From contig CAUEEP010000867.1 of assembly GCA_958450365.1 (NCBI GenBank), positions 1 through 64,000 on the forward strand: a stretch of DNA of 64,000 nucleotides, in the 5' to 3' direction. Positions 40,740 through 52,500 of this stretch are shown here, one piece after another; within the stretch, counting starts at the first letter, position 1; each line of letters begins with the position of its first letter. The stretch comes from Mesorhabditis belari. Lineage: Eukaryota; Nematoda; Chromadorea; Rhabditida; Rhabditidae. The notes beneath the pieces are model-generated. The model was not told the DNA's origin. It did no database searches and saw only the letters and a program-made list of their open reading frames with translations. The translations under genes and the position numbers were made by a program.

Positions 40740-41685
40740 ATAATATATTAGCTTATTGGGTATAACTTTTAATGTTTCAGAGTTAAAGCTATTCAATGAT
40801 CTAAATTAAGAATAATATTATCTCTGAAAGAGTTAAAGGCGTTCAAAACTCGAGTGAGCATTTAAAATCTCTGGATTCCGGCTAAAAGAGCCAAAAGAGC
40901 TAAAAAACCTTTGTCCAATCGATATATTTTTCAATATGTTTTCAGCTTTTTCATGTTTCTTTGCAATTACTCATTCATTCAAATAAAAGCACTTTATTTG
41001 CACGTGTCACTGGGAAAGATTAAGAGAAAAAGGGGGGAATCGGCTATCACAAATCGATCAATAACTGAATATGGAAAGAAAAAGAGAAAAAGGTTAAATA
41101 GTTAAAGGTTAATAGCTTTTAAAACAGTAATCTTTGAATATTTTTGGTAATTTTTAAAAATAAAACGGATTATGCCCGTACAGAATAAGAATTAACAAAT
41201 TAAACAAATTTTCAACGAGAAATCAACCCGATTGAAGATGTTTTGGGCAGAGAAAAAGGAATACTAAAGGAATACAGAAAAAGAAATAAAAATATTATAA
41301 TACTTGAATAAATAAAGAACTTTAATCTTATAATAATGCTATTTTTTTATCGAAATTTGATCTGAATGTACTTTGTGGTGTAAAAGGTAAAAAATTGTAC
41401 AAATTCGATGTTCTAGATGGGGTTTATATGGCACTTTCATTTACAAGAAAGCTTAAATGTTAAATGAAATAAAATGCCTTGAATGAAAATGTTTTAAGTC
41501 TTTAAAAAGGCACAAATTCATCAATATCGTCTTTTTGTAATGGTTCATCAATTCAATATCGTCAATATCGTCTTTTTGTAATGGTTTTATACATTTCAAG
41601 CTAGATTATTGATATTATTGATATCAAATGATTAAGAAAATCTTATAGGAAATCTGATAGAAAATCTTGTAGAAAAGAGATGAAC
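40740..41685. other. AT-rich intergenic stretch, no gene seen
   Basis: Downstream of the small-peptide gene's 5' end and of the TRPM 3' end. It contains one short duplication (caatatcgtctttttgtaatgg at 41523 and 41563). No exon was recognised. Confidence 0.5.
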
Positions 41686-41689
41686 AGTT

Positions 41690-42245
41690 TAAAGTGATCC
41701 GAAAGATCGATAAGACGATCAACAGATCGATAAGAAGATCTAAAGATCGATAAGAAGATCAAAAGATCGATAAGAAGATCAACAGATCGATAAGAAGATC
41801 AACAGATCGATAAGAAGATCAAAAGATCGATAAGAAGATCAACAGATCGATAAGAAGATCAACAGATCGATAAGAAGATCAAAAGATCGATAAGAAGATC
41901 AACAGATCGATAAGAAGATCAACAGATCGATAAGAAGATCAACAGATCGATAAGAAGATCAACAGATCGATAAGAAGATCAACAGATCGATAAGAAGATC
42001 AACAGATCGATAAGAAGATCAACAGATCGATAAGAAGATCAACAGATCGATAAGAAGATCAACAGATCGATAAGAAGATCAACAGATCGATAAGAAGATC
42101 AAAAGATCGATAAGAAGATCAAAGGATCGATAAGATGATCAAAAGATCGATAAAATGATCAAAAGATCGATCAGAAGATCAAAGGATCGATCAGAAGATC
42201 GAAAGATCGAAATATCGATCAGAAGATCAAAAGATCGATAAGATA
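41690..42245. repeat. 20 bp array (aacagatcgataagaagatc)
   Basis: About 27 units, many identical, with only aaa and aac variants. It ends about 25 bp before the TRPM stop codon on the complementary strand, so it may be part of the TRPM 3' UTR or flank. Confidence 0.97.
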
Positions 42246-42270
42246 AGATCGATTTCGAATTGCCTCCAAA

Positions 42271-45200
42271 TCAGTCGATAGTATGATGTCGGAAAATGCT
42301 TCGAGCTGGAGTTGAGCCACGAGATCGGGCAAGCTCTGGGCTGGGATGGGGCTCGGGTGGAGTGGGAGTGGATTGATGGAGACGATTGAGTGAGGAAGAG
42401 TTCACGATGAAAGTGAGACCCTGAATAGATTTAGATTATATAGTTTTTAGATATTTAGATACAAGATATCGTACTGTACTTTGTGTTGTACTGTACTTTG
42501 TGCTGTACTTTGTGTTGTACTGTACTTTGTGTTGTACTGTACTTTGTGTTGTACTGTACTTTGTGCTCAAAAATGTAAACGCAGCCTTTCTGGCGAATCT
42601 TTCATTGTTTATGGCTGGAGTACGGTGTCTTCTTTCTTCTGAATTCTAGAAAACGCGATAGACTACCGTAAACGTAAAGCTACCGTACTCCGTACTACGG
42701 TTGATATGCTACCGTACTTTAGTCGGAAAGCTACAGTATCAAGTCAAGTCGGAGCCTGAGCCTGTATGTGAAGGCCAGCTTTACAAGCATTTGCGTGTCC
42801 GGGGAAACTCAAGGCGTGCCAAAGCTTTTTTGACAAAAGGCCACAGAACTTTGAAAAGACCACGTAACTTTCAAAAGACCATGGAACTTTTAAAAGACCA
42901 CAGAACTTTTAAAAGACCATGGAACTTTTAAAAGACCACAGAACTTTCAAAAGACCACGGAACTTTCAAAAGACCACGGAACTTTCAAAAGACCACGATT
43001 CACAGAAAGAAACGGTCTTAAGAAATTGACGAATGCTCTAGAAACGATGCGTTCCCATTTTTAAGCATAAAGTACTTTTCACAACAGTTAACGGTAGGTT
43101 TAAGATTTCTAAAACTTAAACCAAGCATTGTTCATTATCCAGCGCCTTTTTTTAATCTCTTAAATCTTACCTCTCCATCATCACTGCTCCTCGTGTTGCT
43201 CAAATCGCCATTTCCCCTCAATCTCTCAACTTCTTCGTCTTTCTCCACCTCAGTCAACTCACAGTCGGCCATCGCTTCCTCTTCCCGTACCACAGCCTAA
43301 AGTTGATTTGAAATCTAAATTGTTATTGAATTACCTCATCAACAGCTGGCGGTAAAACGCTTGACACTTTCGACTTTTTCTTTGGCAAGACGATTGAATT
43401 TGGCTCCTCGTCACTGAGAAGTCCGCCGATTGTCTGGAAGTACTTTGTACAGCTTTCTACAACTTTGTACAACTTTGTACAGCTTTGTACAGCTTTGTAC
43501 CGCTTTGTGCCGCTTTGTACAGCTTTGTATAGCTTTGTACAGCTTTGTATAGCTTTGTACAGCTTTGTATAGCTTTGTACAGCTTTGTATAGCTTTGTAT
43601 AGCTTTGTACAACTTGTTACAGCTTTGTACAACTTGTTACAGCTTTGTACAGCTTTGTACAGCTTTGTACAGCTTTGTACAGCTTTGTACAACTTTGTAC
43701 AGCTTTGTACAGCTTTGTACAGCTTTGTACAGCTTTGTACAACTTGTTACAGCTTTGTACAGCTTCGTACAGCTTTGTACAGCTTTGTATTGCTTTGTAC
43801 AGCTTTAACGAAACTCAACGATCAACCTCATCATCGGTGTCTCTCCTCTCGACACTCCGTCCATCAGCAGCTGCAAGCGATATCGCGTCAGTGATCGTTG
43901 TGTACTCCTCGTGGTGTCGGCGACGGAATGACATACTAAAAAGGTTTTTCAATGAATCTTATAGGTCATTGGATTTCTGGGATTTCTGGGATTTCTGACA
44001 TTTCTGAGATTTCTGAGAATTGGTGAAGGAAAGATTTCTGATCTGGAGATCTGGAAAGATCTGGAGATAGGCATTGAAACTTTCAAATAAAATCCCAGAA
44101 ACAAATAGGCATTGAAACTTCCAACTCCACAAATAGGCCTCTAAACTCCCCACTCCACAAATAGGCATTGAAACTTCCAACTCCACAAATAGGCCAAAAA
44201 AAGCAATCTCACCTGATTGTATCCCTTCTTGGCAAAACGATTGATCCGCTGTGTGCAAGGATTGCCTGTGTTGGCCCGGCGAGGTTCGTCAGTGAGCCAA
44301 CGCGCAATGGGTCGAGGTTGTTGCCGCTAGGGGAGAGAAGGATCGGATCCTGGATTGCATCGGGACCTAAATGCATCTTTAAATGTTTTATTGTATAGGA
44401 AACTTTTGGATCTTCATCTTTTTAATCTTTTCTTTCTAAAAACGCAATCCTTACCACAAATGGTTGAGGTTCTTTGTCGAGGCCGGGTTGGGGCATCGGT
44501 GAGCGATAGCTGTGAGGTGATTTGACCAAAGCATGGAGCTGAGTGAGCAGGCTGGAAAGTAGTTAGATAAAGTATTGCAATAGATAAATAGATAGATAAA
44601 TAGATAGATAGATATATAGATAAATAGATAGATAGATACAGTACTGGACAATGAAATATCCAGTGACAAAGATCGTCACTTTCGCACATCTGTAACTTCC
44701 TTCGCTTTGAGTTTAAACTATTAGTGTTATATATTTTCTGAAAGCTCTTTTCAACGGCTACACAATGGTAATATTAATATTTAGAAATACGGTAAAGATA
44801 AGGGAGTTACAGACGCGCGAAAGTGACGATCGTTTTTTAAATATGATTTCAAACATGATATTTCATTGTCCAGTAGTGTAGATAGATAAATAGATAAGCT
44901 TTCCACCTCTTCAATGCTTTGCTCTCGCGGGCCTTGTAGTATAATGGACGGAGCCGGTGAGAGATTCGTGCGAATCGCTCCGGTTTGCATTTGCAAGAAG
45001 AAGGGGAGCGTTTGAGTGAGTTGTCGGACAGCGTCAAGGATCTCTACCTAAATTGGACCTGGATCTGGATCTGGATCTGGATCTAAATTGGATTTGGATC
45101 TGGATCTAAGTTGGATCTGGATCTGGATCTGGATCTGGATCTAAGCGCTGTCATAATAGTGAATCTGGCATAATATCAGACTAGCCAAAAAGGCCAAACC

Positions 45201-46526
45201 AATTGTAACGGCTATTTTTCCAGACAGAACTATTGCTTCAGACTTTTTTCAAGACAGGACAGGTTAAAATCCAGATAAAGTCTCGGCTTTTTGAACTGAA
45301 ATCACTTGGCCAGCTTTAGACCAGCTTTAGACCAGCTTTAGACCAGCTCTGAACCCCAGAATTTCCAGAATCAACTCCTAGCCGACTCTGAATCGTCAGA
45401 AACTGAACCAGCCAGCCAGCCTTGGCTTTCAAAACTTGTTTATGGTATTTTCCTATCTCCTACCTGTCTCGTTTCAATCAACTCCAAGCGATTCTCCATT
45501 CCCTGCAGATCACCTCTTAGCATTGACTCTTTTGAGGTCAAATCGTTGAGTCTAGCCATCATCAGATCGGTTCTGAATCGGAAAGTTGATTGAATTGCTC
45601 AATTTGCATGTGAATGGTTCAATTTAAACGACTACCTAATAAATTTCAGATTTTTGTGCTACAAGTGGAGGTACTGTAGATACTAGAGATACTAGAGATA
45701 ACTGTGGGCTTGTACTTAGTACAGCTAACAGTCAGGCTAGGTCTACAGTAGCAGAGTAAAGTGGTCAGGGTAGGTCTACAAGGGTTGAAGGGTTAAAGTA
45801 GCCAGACTAGGCCTATAGTAGCCAGGGTAGGTCTATAGGAGCTAGGGTAAGCCTACAGTAGCCAGATTAGGCATATAGTAGCCAGTGTAAGCCTACAGTA
45901 GCCAGGCTAGGCCTATAGTAGCCAGTGTAAGCCTACAGTAGCCAAGCTAGGCCTATAGTAGCCAGGGTAAGCCTACAGTAGCCAGGCTAGGTCTACAATA
46001 ACCAGATCAGGCTTACGATATCATAGTACAGTAGTAGTACAGTATATCCGTAGTACAGTAAGGCATAAGGCCTTACCCTAGCAGTGGGATGCGTCGTAGC
46101 TCAGTGGTAGAGCATAACCCGGAAAGCGAAAGGATTCGAGTCCCAGTTAAGGACAACTGTACTGTCCTGTACTGACGTGGCCAGTTGTACAATTCGACAG
46201 TTTGTCGACTACAGTAATTTCGACCCTGTAGTACTGCACAAATCTAGGGTTCTAAAATCTTCACCTCTCAGCCGTTCTCAATATCCTTTGCTCACTGCTT
46301 GTGTTCCTCTCGTGTTCTTTCTTCCGTCCCAACTCCTCCATGCAATCCTCTTCAAAATCATGCAGCTTTTCGACTTGATCTTCTGATAAGAATAGCTCTA
46401 AAACATTTGAATTACATAAAACTTACATAAAATTACGTAAAACTAAAGTAAAACTTTGTAATACTCACTAAGCGAGAAATCGAATACATCCAAAGCCCTT
46501 TCATCATTCGGATTGCGCTTTCGGCA
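42271..46526 (-). CDS. TRPM C-terminal coiled coil and tail exons
   Basis: Exons: 46469-46526, 46265-46397 ([20 protein letters not shown]), 45464-45572 (coiled coil [20 protein letters not shown]), 44907-45047, 44455-44551, 44213-44366, 43827-43935, 43335-43433, 43171-43296 and 42271-42420 (terminal, [20 protein letters not shown], stop TGA). The coiled coil is the tetramerisation element of TRPM. After it comes a roughly 300-residue Ser/Thr/Pro- and acid-rich tail with no recognised domain. Confidence 0.92.
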
Positions 46527-49500
46527 CTGAAATTAGTTGATGAGATTTTAGGCATCAGTTGAAGAGCTTTGGCTTTGGTCTTGGCTTTGGCTTTAGCTTT
46601 AGCTTTGGCCTTGGCTTTGGCCTTGGCTTTGGTCTTGGCTTTGACCTTGGCTTTGACCTTGGCTTTGGCCTTGGCTTTGGCTTTAGCTTTGGTCTTGGCT
46701 TTGGCTTTGGCCTTGGCTTTGGCTTTGGCCTTGGCTTTGGCCTTGGCTTTGGCCTTGGCTTTGGTCTTGGCTTTGGCCTTGGCTTTGGCCTTGGCTTTGG
46801 CTTTTAGCTTAGAAAGAAATCGAGCTTCTTAACTCTTAGTTAAACAACTCATTGGGACTTCAGGCGATTTCTTGACAGCTCTCTCATCAGCCCGGTTAGC
46901 TCAGTCGGTAGAGCACCAGACTCTTAATCTGGCTGTCGCGGGTTCGAGCCCCGCATCGGGCTTAGATTTTTTTGCTTTTTCAAACAACTCTTACATAACT
47001 TCAAGTAGGTCAATAACTGGAAATAACTATAACTAGAAATTGGAAAATCCAATTCGTCAACTTGTTTTCAAAAAGCTTTAGCTTTTAGCTTCAAGAATCT
47101 TTGACAGTAGGCCTACAGTTCTTACAGTCTTAGAGTTCTTACAGTGTTACAATTCACACAGTCTTACAGTTCCAAATTTCAATTACAAACCCTCCATCGA
47201 ATGTACTTGATGAGCATGTAAATGTGCCAGATGAAAGTGAGCGGCGGTGGAAAGAATGGAGTCGACTCGTACTCCATCACCTAGATCTTTCAATGGCTTT
47301 CTTAAATTAGCATAAATAGAGTTCAAGTTTCCCTAAAGTACTCTCAAAAGAATCGACGATACATTTACCCAAAGTTACAGTAAGCGGCTAGAGTCAGCGG
47401 CTAGAGTAAGCGGCTTTAGTAAGCGGCTAGAGTAAGTGGCTCTAGTAAGTGGCTAGAGTAAGTGGCTCTAGTAAGCGGCTAGAGTAAGTGGCTCTAGTAA
47501 GCGGCTCTAGTAAACGGCTAGAGTAAGCGGCTCTAGTAAACGGCTAGAGTAAGTGGCTCTAGTAAGCGGCTAGAGTAAGAGACTAGAGTAAGCGGCTAGA
47601 GTAAGCGGCTCTAGTAAGCGGCTAGAGTAAGTGGCTCTAGTAAGCGGCTAGAGTAAACGGCTAGAGTAAGCGGCTCTAGTAAACGGCTAGAGTAAGTGGC
47701 TCTAGTAAGCGGCTAGAGTAAGGGACTAGAGTAAGCGGCTAGAGTAAGCGGCTCTAGTAAGCGGCTAGAGTAAGTGGCTCTAGTAAGCGGCTAGAGTAAG
47801 TGGCTCTAGTAAGCGGCTAGAGTAAGCGGCTCTAGTAAACGGCTAGAGTAAGTGGCTCTAGTAAGCGGCTAGAGTAAGTGGCTCTAGTAAGCGGCTAGAG
47901 TAAGCGGCTCTAGTAAACGGCTAGAGTAAGTGGCTCTAGTAAGCGGCTAGAGTAAGGGACTAGAGTAAGCGGCTAGAGTAAGCGGCTCTAGTAAGCGGCT
48001 AGAGTAAGCAGTTCTAGTAAGCGGCTCTAGTAAGCGGCTAGAGTAAGCGGCTCTAGTAAGCGGCTAGAGTAAGCGGCTAGAGTAACCCTAAAGTACTGTA
48101 CTAGAGCTCTAAAGTACTGAACTAGAGCTCTAAAGTCGATCAAAAGCTCGAATCCTACATTACCCTCAAAAGCAAACCTGTCGATAACGTTGAAAAAGCC
48201 AAATCTGCTGGGAAAACTCTTCAGTTTGATCGAAAATATGGCTGAAATGATCGAAATTTGAAAGAAAACTTTGTTTCACACATTCGCACTCGATTTTTGT
48301 CAAACTTAAACTCAAGCTTGTTTAAAGTAAGACAAGTTATTTCGTTGTTTTTTTTTTTGAGGGAAAACTGTTATTCTTGGCGTGACTCTTAAAGACTTAT
48401 AGAAGTTTTGCGATTATTTTTAACTGAATCGGGAAATTTTCTGATATTTCACTGGATAACCTTTTGAGTAACAAGCGAAGAGCGCGGAAAAATGGACGCA
48501 AGTATCTCGTTCTGAAAATAAGGAAAGCTTCTAGACTTTTATTCGGAGAAATGGCTGGCTTATGGTAGGTAAAAAGTTTTAGGAAACGATTGAGAAAACG
48601 ATTTAGAAAAGGGTTTAGGGAAGTGCTTCTACTTCTCTGAGACTGGGAAGTGCTTCTACTTCTCTGAGACTGGGAAGTGCTTCTACTTCCCTGAGCCTGG
48701 GAAGTGCTTCTACTTCTCTGAGACTGGGAAGTGCTTCTACTTCTCTGAGACTGGGAAGTGCTTCTACTTCCATAAGCCTAGGAAATGCTTCTACTTCCCT
48801 GAGCGGAAGGGCTTCTACTTTCATAAGCCTAGGAAGTGCTTCTACTTCCCTGATCCTGGGAAGTGCTTCTACGTCCCCTGAGGCTGGGAAGTGCATCTAC
48901 TTCCCTCAGCCTGGGAAGTGCTTCTACTTCCCTCAGCCTGGGAAGTGCTTCTACTTCCCTCAACCTGGGAAGTGCTTCTACTCCCCAGCCCTCTCTTGTA
49001 CAGCTTTCAACAGATTCAATCGATGCTCTAGCTTTCAACCGATTACCGTAATCCCTAAAGTTTAGACTGCTTTTATTCAACGATGAGTATCATTTAGAAT
49101 AGTTTAACACATTCACAAGGACGGCCTTTTTTTTCGACATCTGATACATTTTCGACATCTGATACCCGCCCAGCCTCTTTGCCATTGGCAATCCAACTTT
49201 CACCTCAAATATCTCGGTGTTGGGCTGTTCAATTTAAATACTTTTGGTATCATTACATGCGCCAAGACTTTCTCCGTTGATTGGTCTAAAAATTATTGAA
49301 ATTGGACAATCCAACGCCAAGAAACTTGAGCTCAAAGTCAGATTGCCAATGGCCAAAGGGGGCAGGGCTTTGCGGCATTTTGAGCGTACAGTCGCGTAGT
49401 CGTTAACTGTTGCACTGGGACTTTGGGGTAAATTCAAAGATAATCTAAACTATTATAGTCTTTCGATAGCGCTGAGTCTTCTCTTGAAGACTAGTACAAA

Positions 49501-52500
49501 GTTACCGAGGGCTTTCTACAAAATAAATCAAAAAAAAGTCCTTTAAAGCTTTAGTTGACACCAAAAATTGTCGTCATTTGTACAGCGATCGGTCGGATCG
49601 TAGACTAGATTGTTGTAAATGTGTTAAAGAAAACGAAAAACAGCAAAAGCTCTCAAAAAGCTCTCAAAAAGCTCTCAAAAAGCGCTCAAAGCTTCGAAAG
49701 AAAGTTGAAAACTTGTTGAAAAAGATGTTGAAAACAAAATCTCAAAACAAAACCTCAATTTTAGCACTTTTAAAGTCAAAATTTATCATTTCACCTTTAG
49801 ATTTTGCCGAAATTTTGATTTAAAATCATTTTCTAGATCATTTGACATCTAGATTTTGAGTGGTTTTCGATTTAAAACACTTTTTTTAACAATATTTGAG
49901 GTTTTACTCAAAGCCAAAGCACAGGACAGCCAAAGTACTTTTTTCACCGCAAAGTACGGTCATTTTTCCAGAAATCTATTGCCCAAGTAATCCAAAATAC
50001 TTTAAAAACCGTTAAAAATCGTTTAAAACCTTAAAAACCGTTCAAAAACCTTAAAAATCGTTAAAAATCGTTAAAAATCGTTTAAAAACCGTCAAAAACC
50101 TTAAAAACCGTTTAAAAACCTTAAAAAACCGTTAAAAACCCTTTAAAACCCCTTTAAAAACAAGCTTTCAATATATATTCAATAATAACTGACTTGAAAA
50201 TGGCGATCAGCATGCTCATGAGAAGAATATTGGCGACAAGGAGGAAAAAGGTCATGAGGATTGGCGGGATCCAATGGCCGGCTACACAGTTCGGATTTGT
50301 CGTGTGATTCGAGGTGTAGAAGCGCAAGGGTTTCCCCTCTTCCAGGTGTTGATCCCAGGCTAAATTGGCTAGTTTTAGAAATCAAGCCAAGAATCCAAGA
50401 ACCCAAGAATCCAAGAATCCAAGAATCCAAGACTCCAAGAATCCAAGAATCCAGGACTCCAAGACTCCAAGACTCCAGGACTTCAGGACTCCAGGATTCC
50501 AGGACTCCAAGAATCCAAGAATCAAAGAATCAAAGAATCAAAGAATCAAAGAATCGAAGAATCGAAGAATCGAAGAATCCAGGACTCCAGGACTCCAAGA
50601 ATCCAGGACTCCAAGAATCAAAGAATCCAAGACTCCAAGAATCCAGGACTCCAAGAATCCAGGACTCCAAGAATCCAGGACTCCAAGAATCAAAGAATCC
50701 AAGACTCCAAGAATCCAGGACTCCAAGAATCCAGGACTCCAAGAATCAAAGAATCCAAGACTCCAAGAATCCAGGACTCCAAGAATCCAGGACTCCAAGA
50801 ATCAAAGAATCCAAGACTCCAAGAATCCAGGACTCCAAGAATCCAGGACTCCAAGAATCCAGGACTCCAAGAATCAAAGAATCCAAGACTCCAAGAATCC
50901 AGGACTCCAAGAATCCAAGAATCCAAGAATCAAAGAATCCAAGAATCCAAGAACCCAAGAATCCAAGAATCCAAGAATCCAAGGATCCAGGACTCCAAGA
51001 ATCCAAGACTCCAAGACCCCAAGACTCCAGGACTTCAGGACTTCAGGATTCCAGGACTCCAAGAATCAAAGAATCGAAGAATCGAAGAATCCAGGACTCC
51101 AGGACTCCAAGAATCCAAGAAACCAAGAATCCATGACCCCAAGAATCCAAGAATCCAGGACTCCAGGACTCCAGGACTCCAGGACTCCAAGAATCCAGGA
51201 CTCCAAGAATCCAAGAATCCAAGACTCCAAGAATCCAGTACTCCAAGACTCCAAGACTCCAAGACTCCAGAACTTCAGGACTCCAGGATTCCAGGACTCC
51301 AAGAATCCAAGAATCCAGAAAATAATACAGTATTCAATGGTATTTGGTGGGCATAACTTTAGCGCACTTTTAGCGTACTTTTGAGCATAACTTTTTAGGG
51401 ACATTTTCAATCTGTAAAATATCAGTGTCATTCGCTAGGAAATCGTCTAAGGCGTCGAATGACACTAATATGATAAAATCTCGATAAATCTCTGGAAAGC
51501 TATGATCAAAGTACGTTGTACTGCTTTGCGCAGTGGAAGCTGACCGTCATCCCCGCATTGATCGATCTCATCCGCGTACACCTCACCGTAAAGCATGAAA
51601 TAGGGTTTTAAGAAGATGTTTCTGAAATAAAGAATTGTTAGAATTGGATAGTACCAGGAGAGTACTAGGATAGTACCAGGAGAGTACTAGGATAGTACAA
51701 GGATAGTACTAGGATAGTACTCTTGTAAGTATGCTTAATACTTTCGTTAGTACTCTACTTTAACGTACTAGCGTTAGTACTCTACCTTAACAATAGTGGA
51801 TGCCATTCCTCATTGGGGTAAGTGATCGATTGACGAGCTAAACCGAAAGCCAACAACGCTACACAGAGCATGACGATGATGTAAGACATGGAAAGCACCT
51901 AGAGAGGTTTAGATTTTGATGTTTGTAGTACTGTAAATAGTACTGGGGTTACGGTAGTTGTTAAAAGTACTTTTTAGATCTAGATCTACAGTATGAAAGC
52001 TGTCTAAAAGCTGTCTAAAACTAAAACCTAAACCTTTAGACATACTGGGATATCGTAATAAGTACTGGGTACTGTAATGAGGACTGGTGTACTGTAGTAA
52101 GTGTTGGGGTACTGTAAGGAGTGCTGGGATACTGTAACAAGTGCTGGGATAGTGTAAGGAGTACTGGTGTACTGTAATGAGTACTGGTGTACTGTAATAA
52201 GTACTGGTGTACTGTAATAAGTACTGGTGTACTGTAATAAGTGTTGGAGTACTGTAGTAAGTACTGGGGTACTGTAATGATTACTGCTGTACTGTAATGA
52301 GTACTGGGGTACTGTAGTAAGTACCGAGACTACTGTAACTGCTAGAGATACTGTAAAAGTCTAGCCCTTATTTGCTACAGTATCACAGCTAACTCCCTCT
52401 GGGATACAGCAGCCAAACTAATCTCCAATCTCTCACCATTTTTCCAGCCATCGTGATATACGGTCCGAGTCTAGGATGAACGCTCATGTAGTCAAGGGTT

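Noticed and set aside
40186..40765. Cys/Val/Ser-rich secreted-looking frame and DRQT-rich minus-strand frames
   Set aside because: Purely the ctgt microsatellite.
44930..45000. tRNA-like ccttgtagtataatggac sequence
   Set aside because: It falls within the well-supported TRPM exon 44907-45047, read on the other strand. No tRNA fold was found.
50261..51384. 339-codon frame of KNPRIQESR repeats and several minus-strand partners
   Set aside because: An 8 bp array in a TRPM intron; the only real exon there is 50194-50359 on the minus strand, in another frame from the one that stays open.
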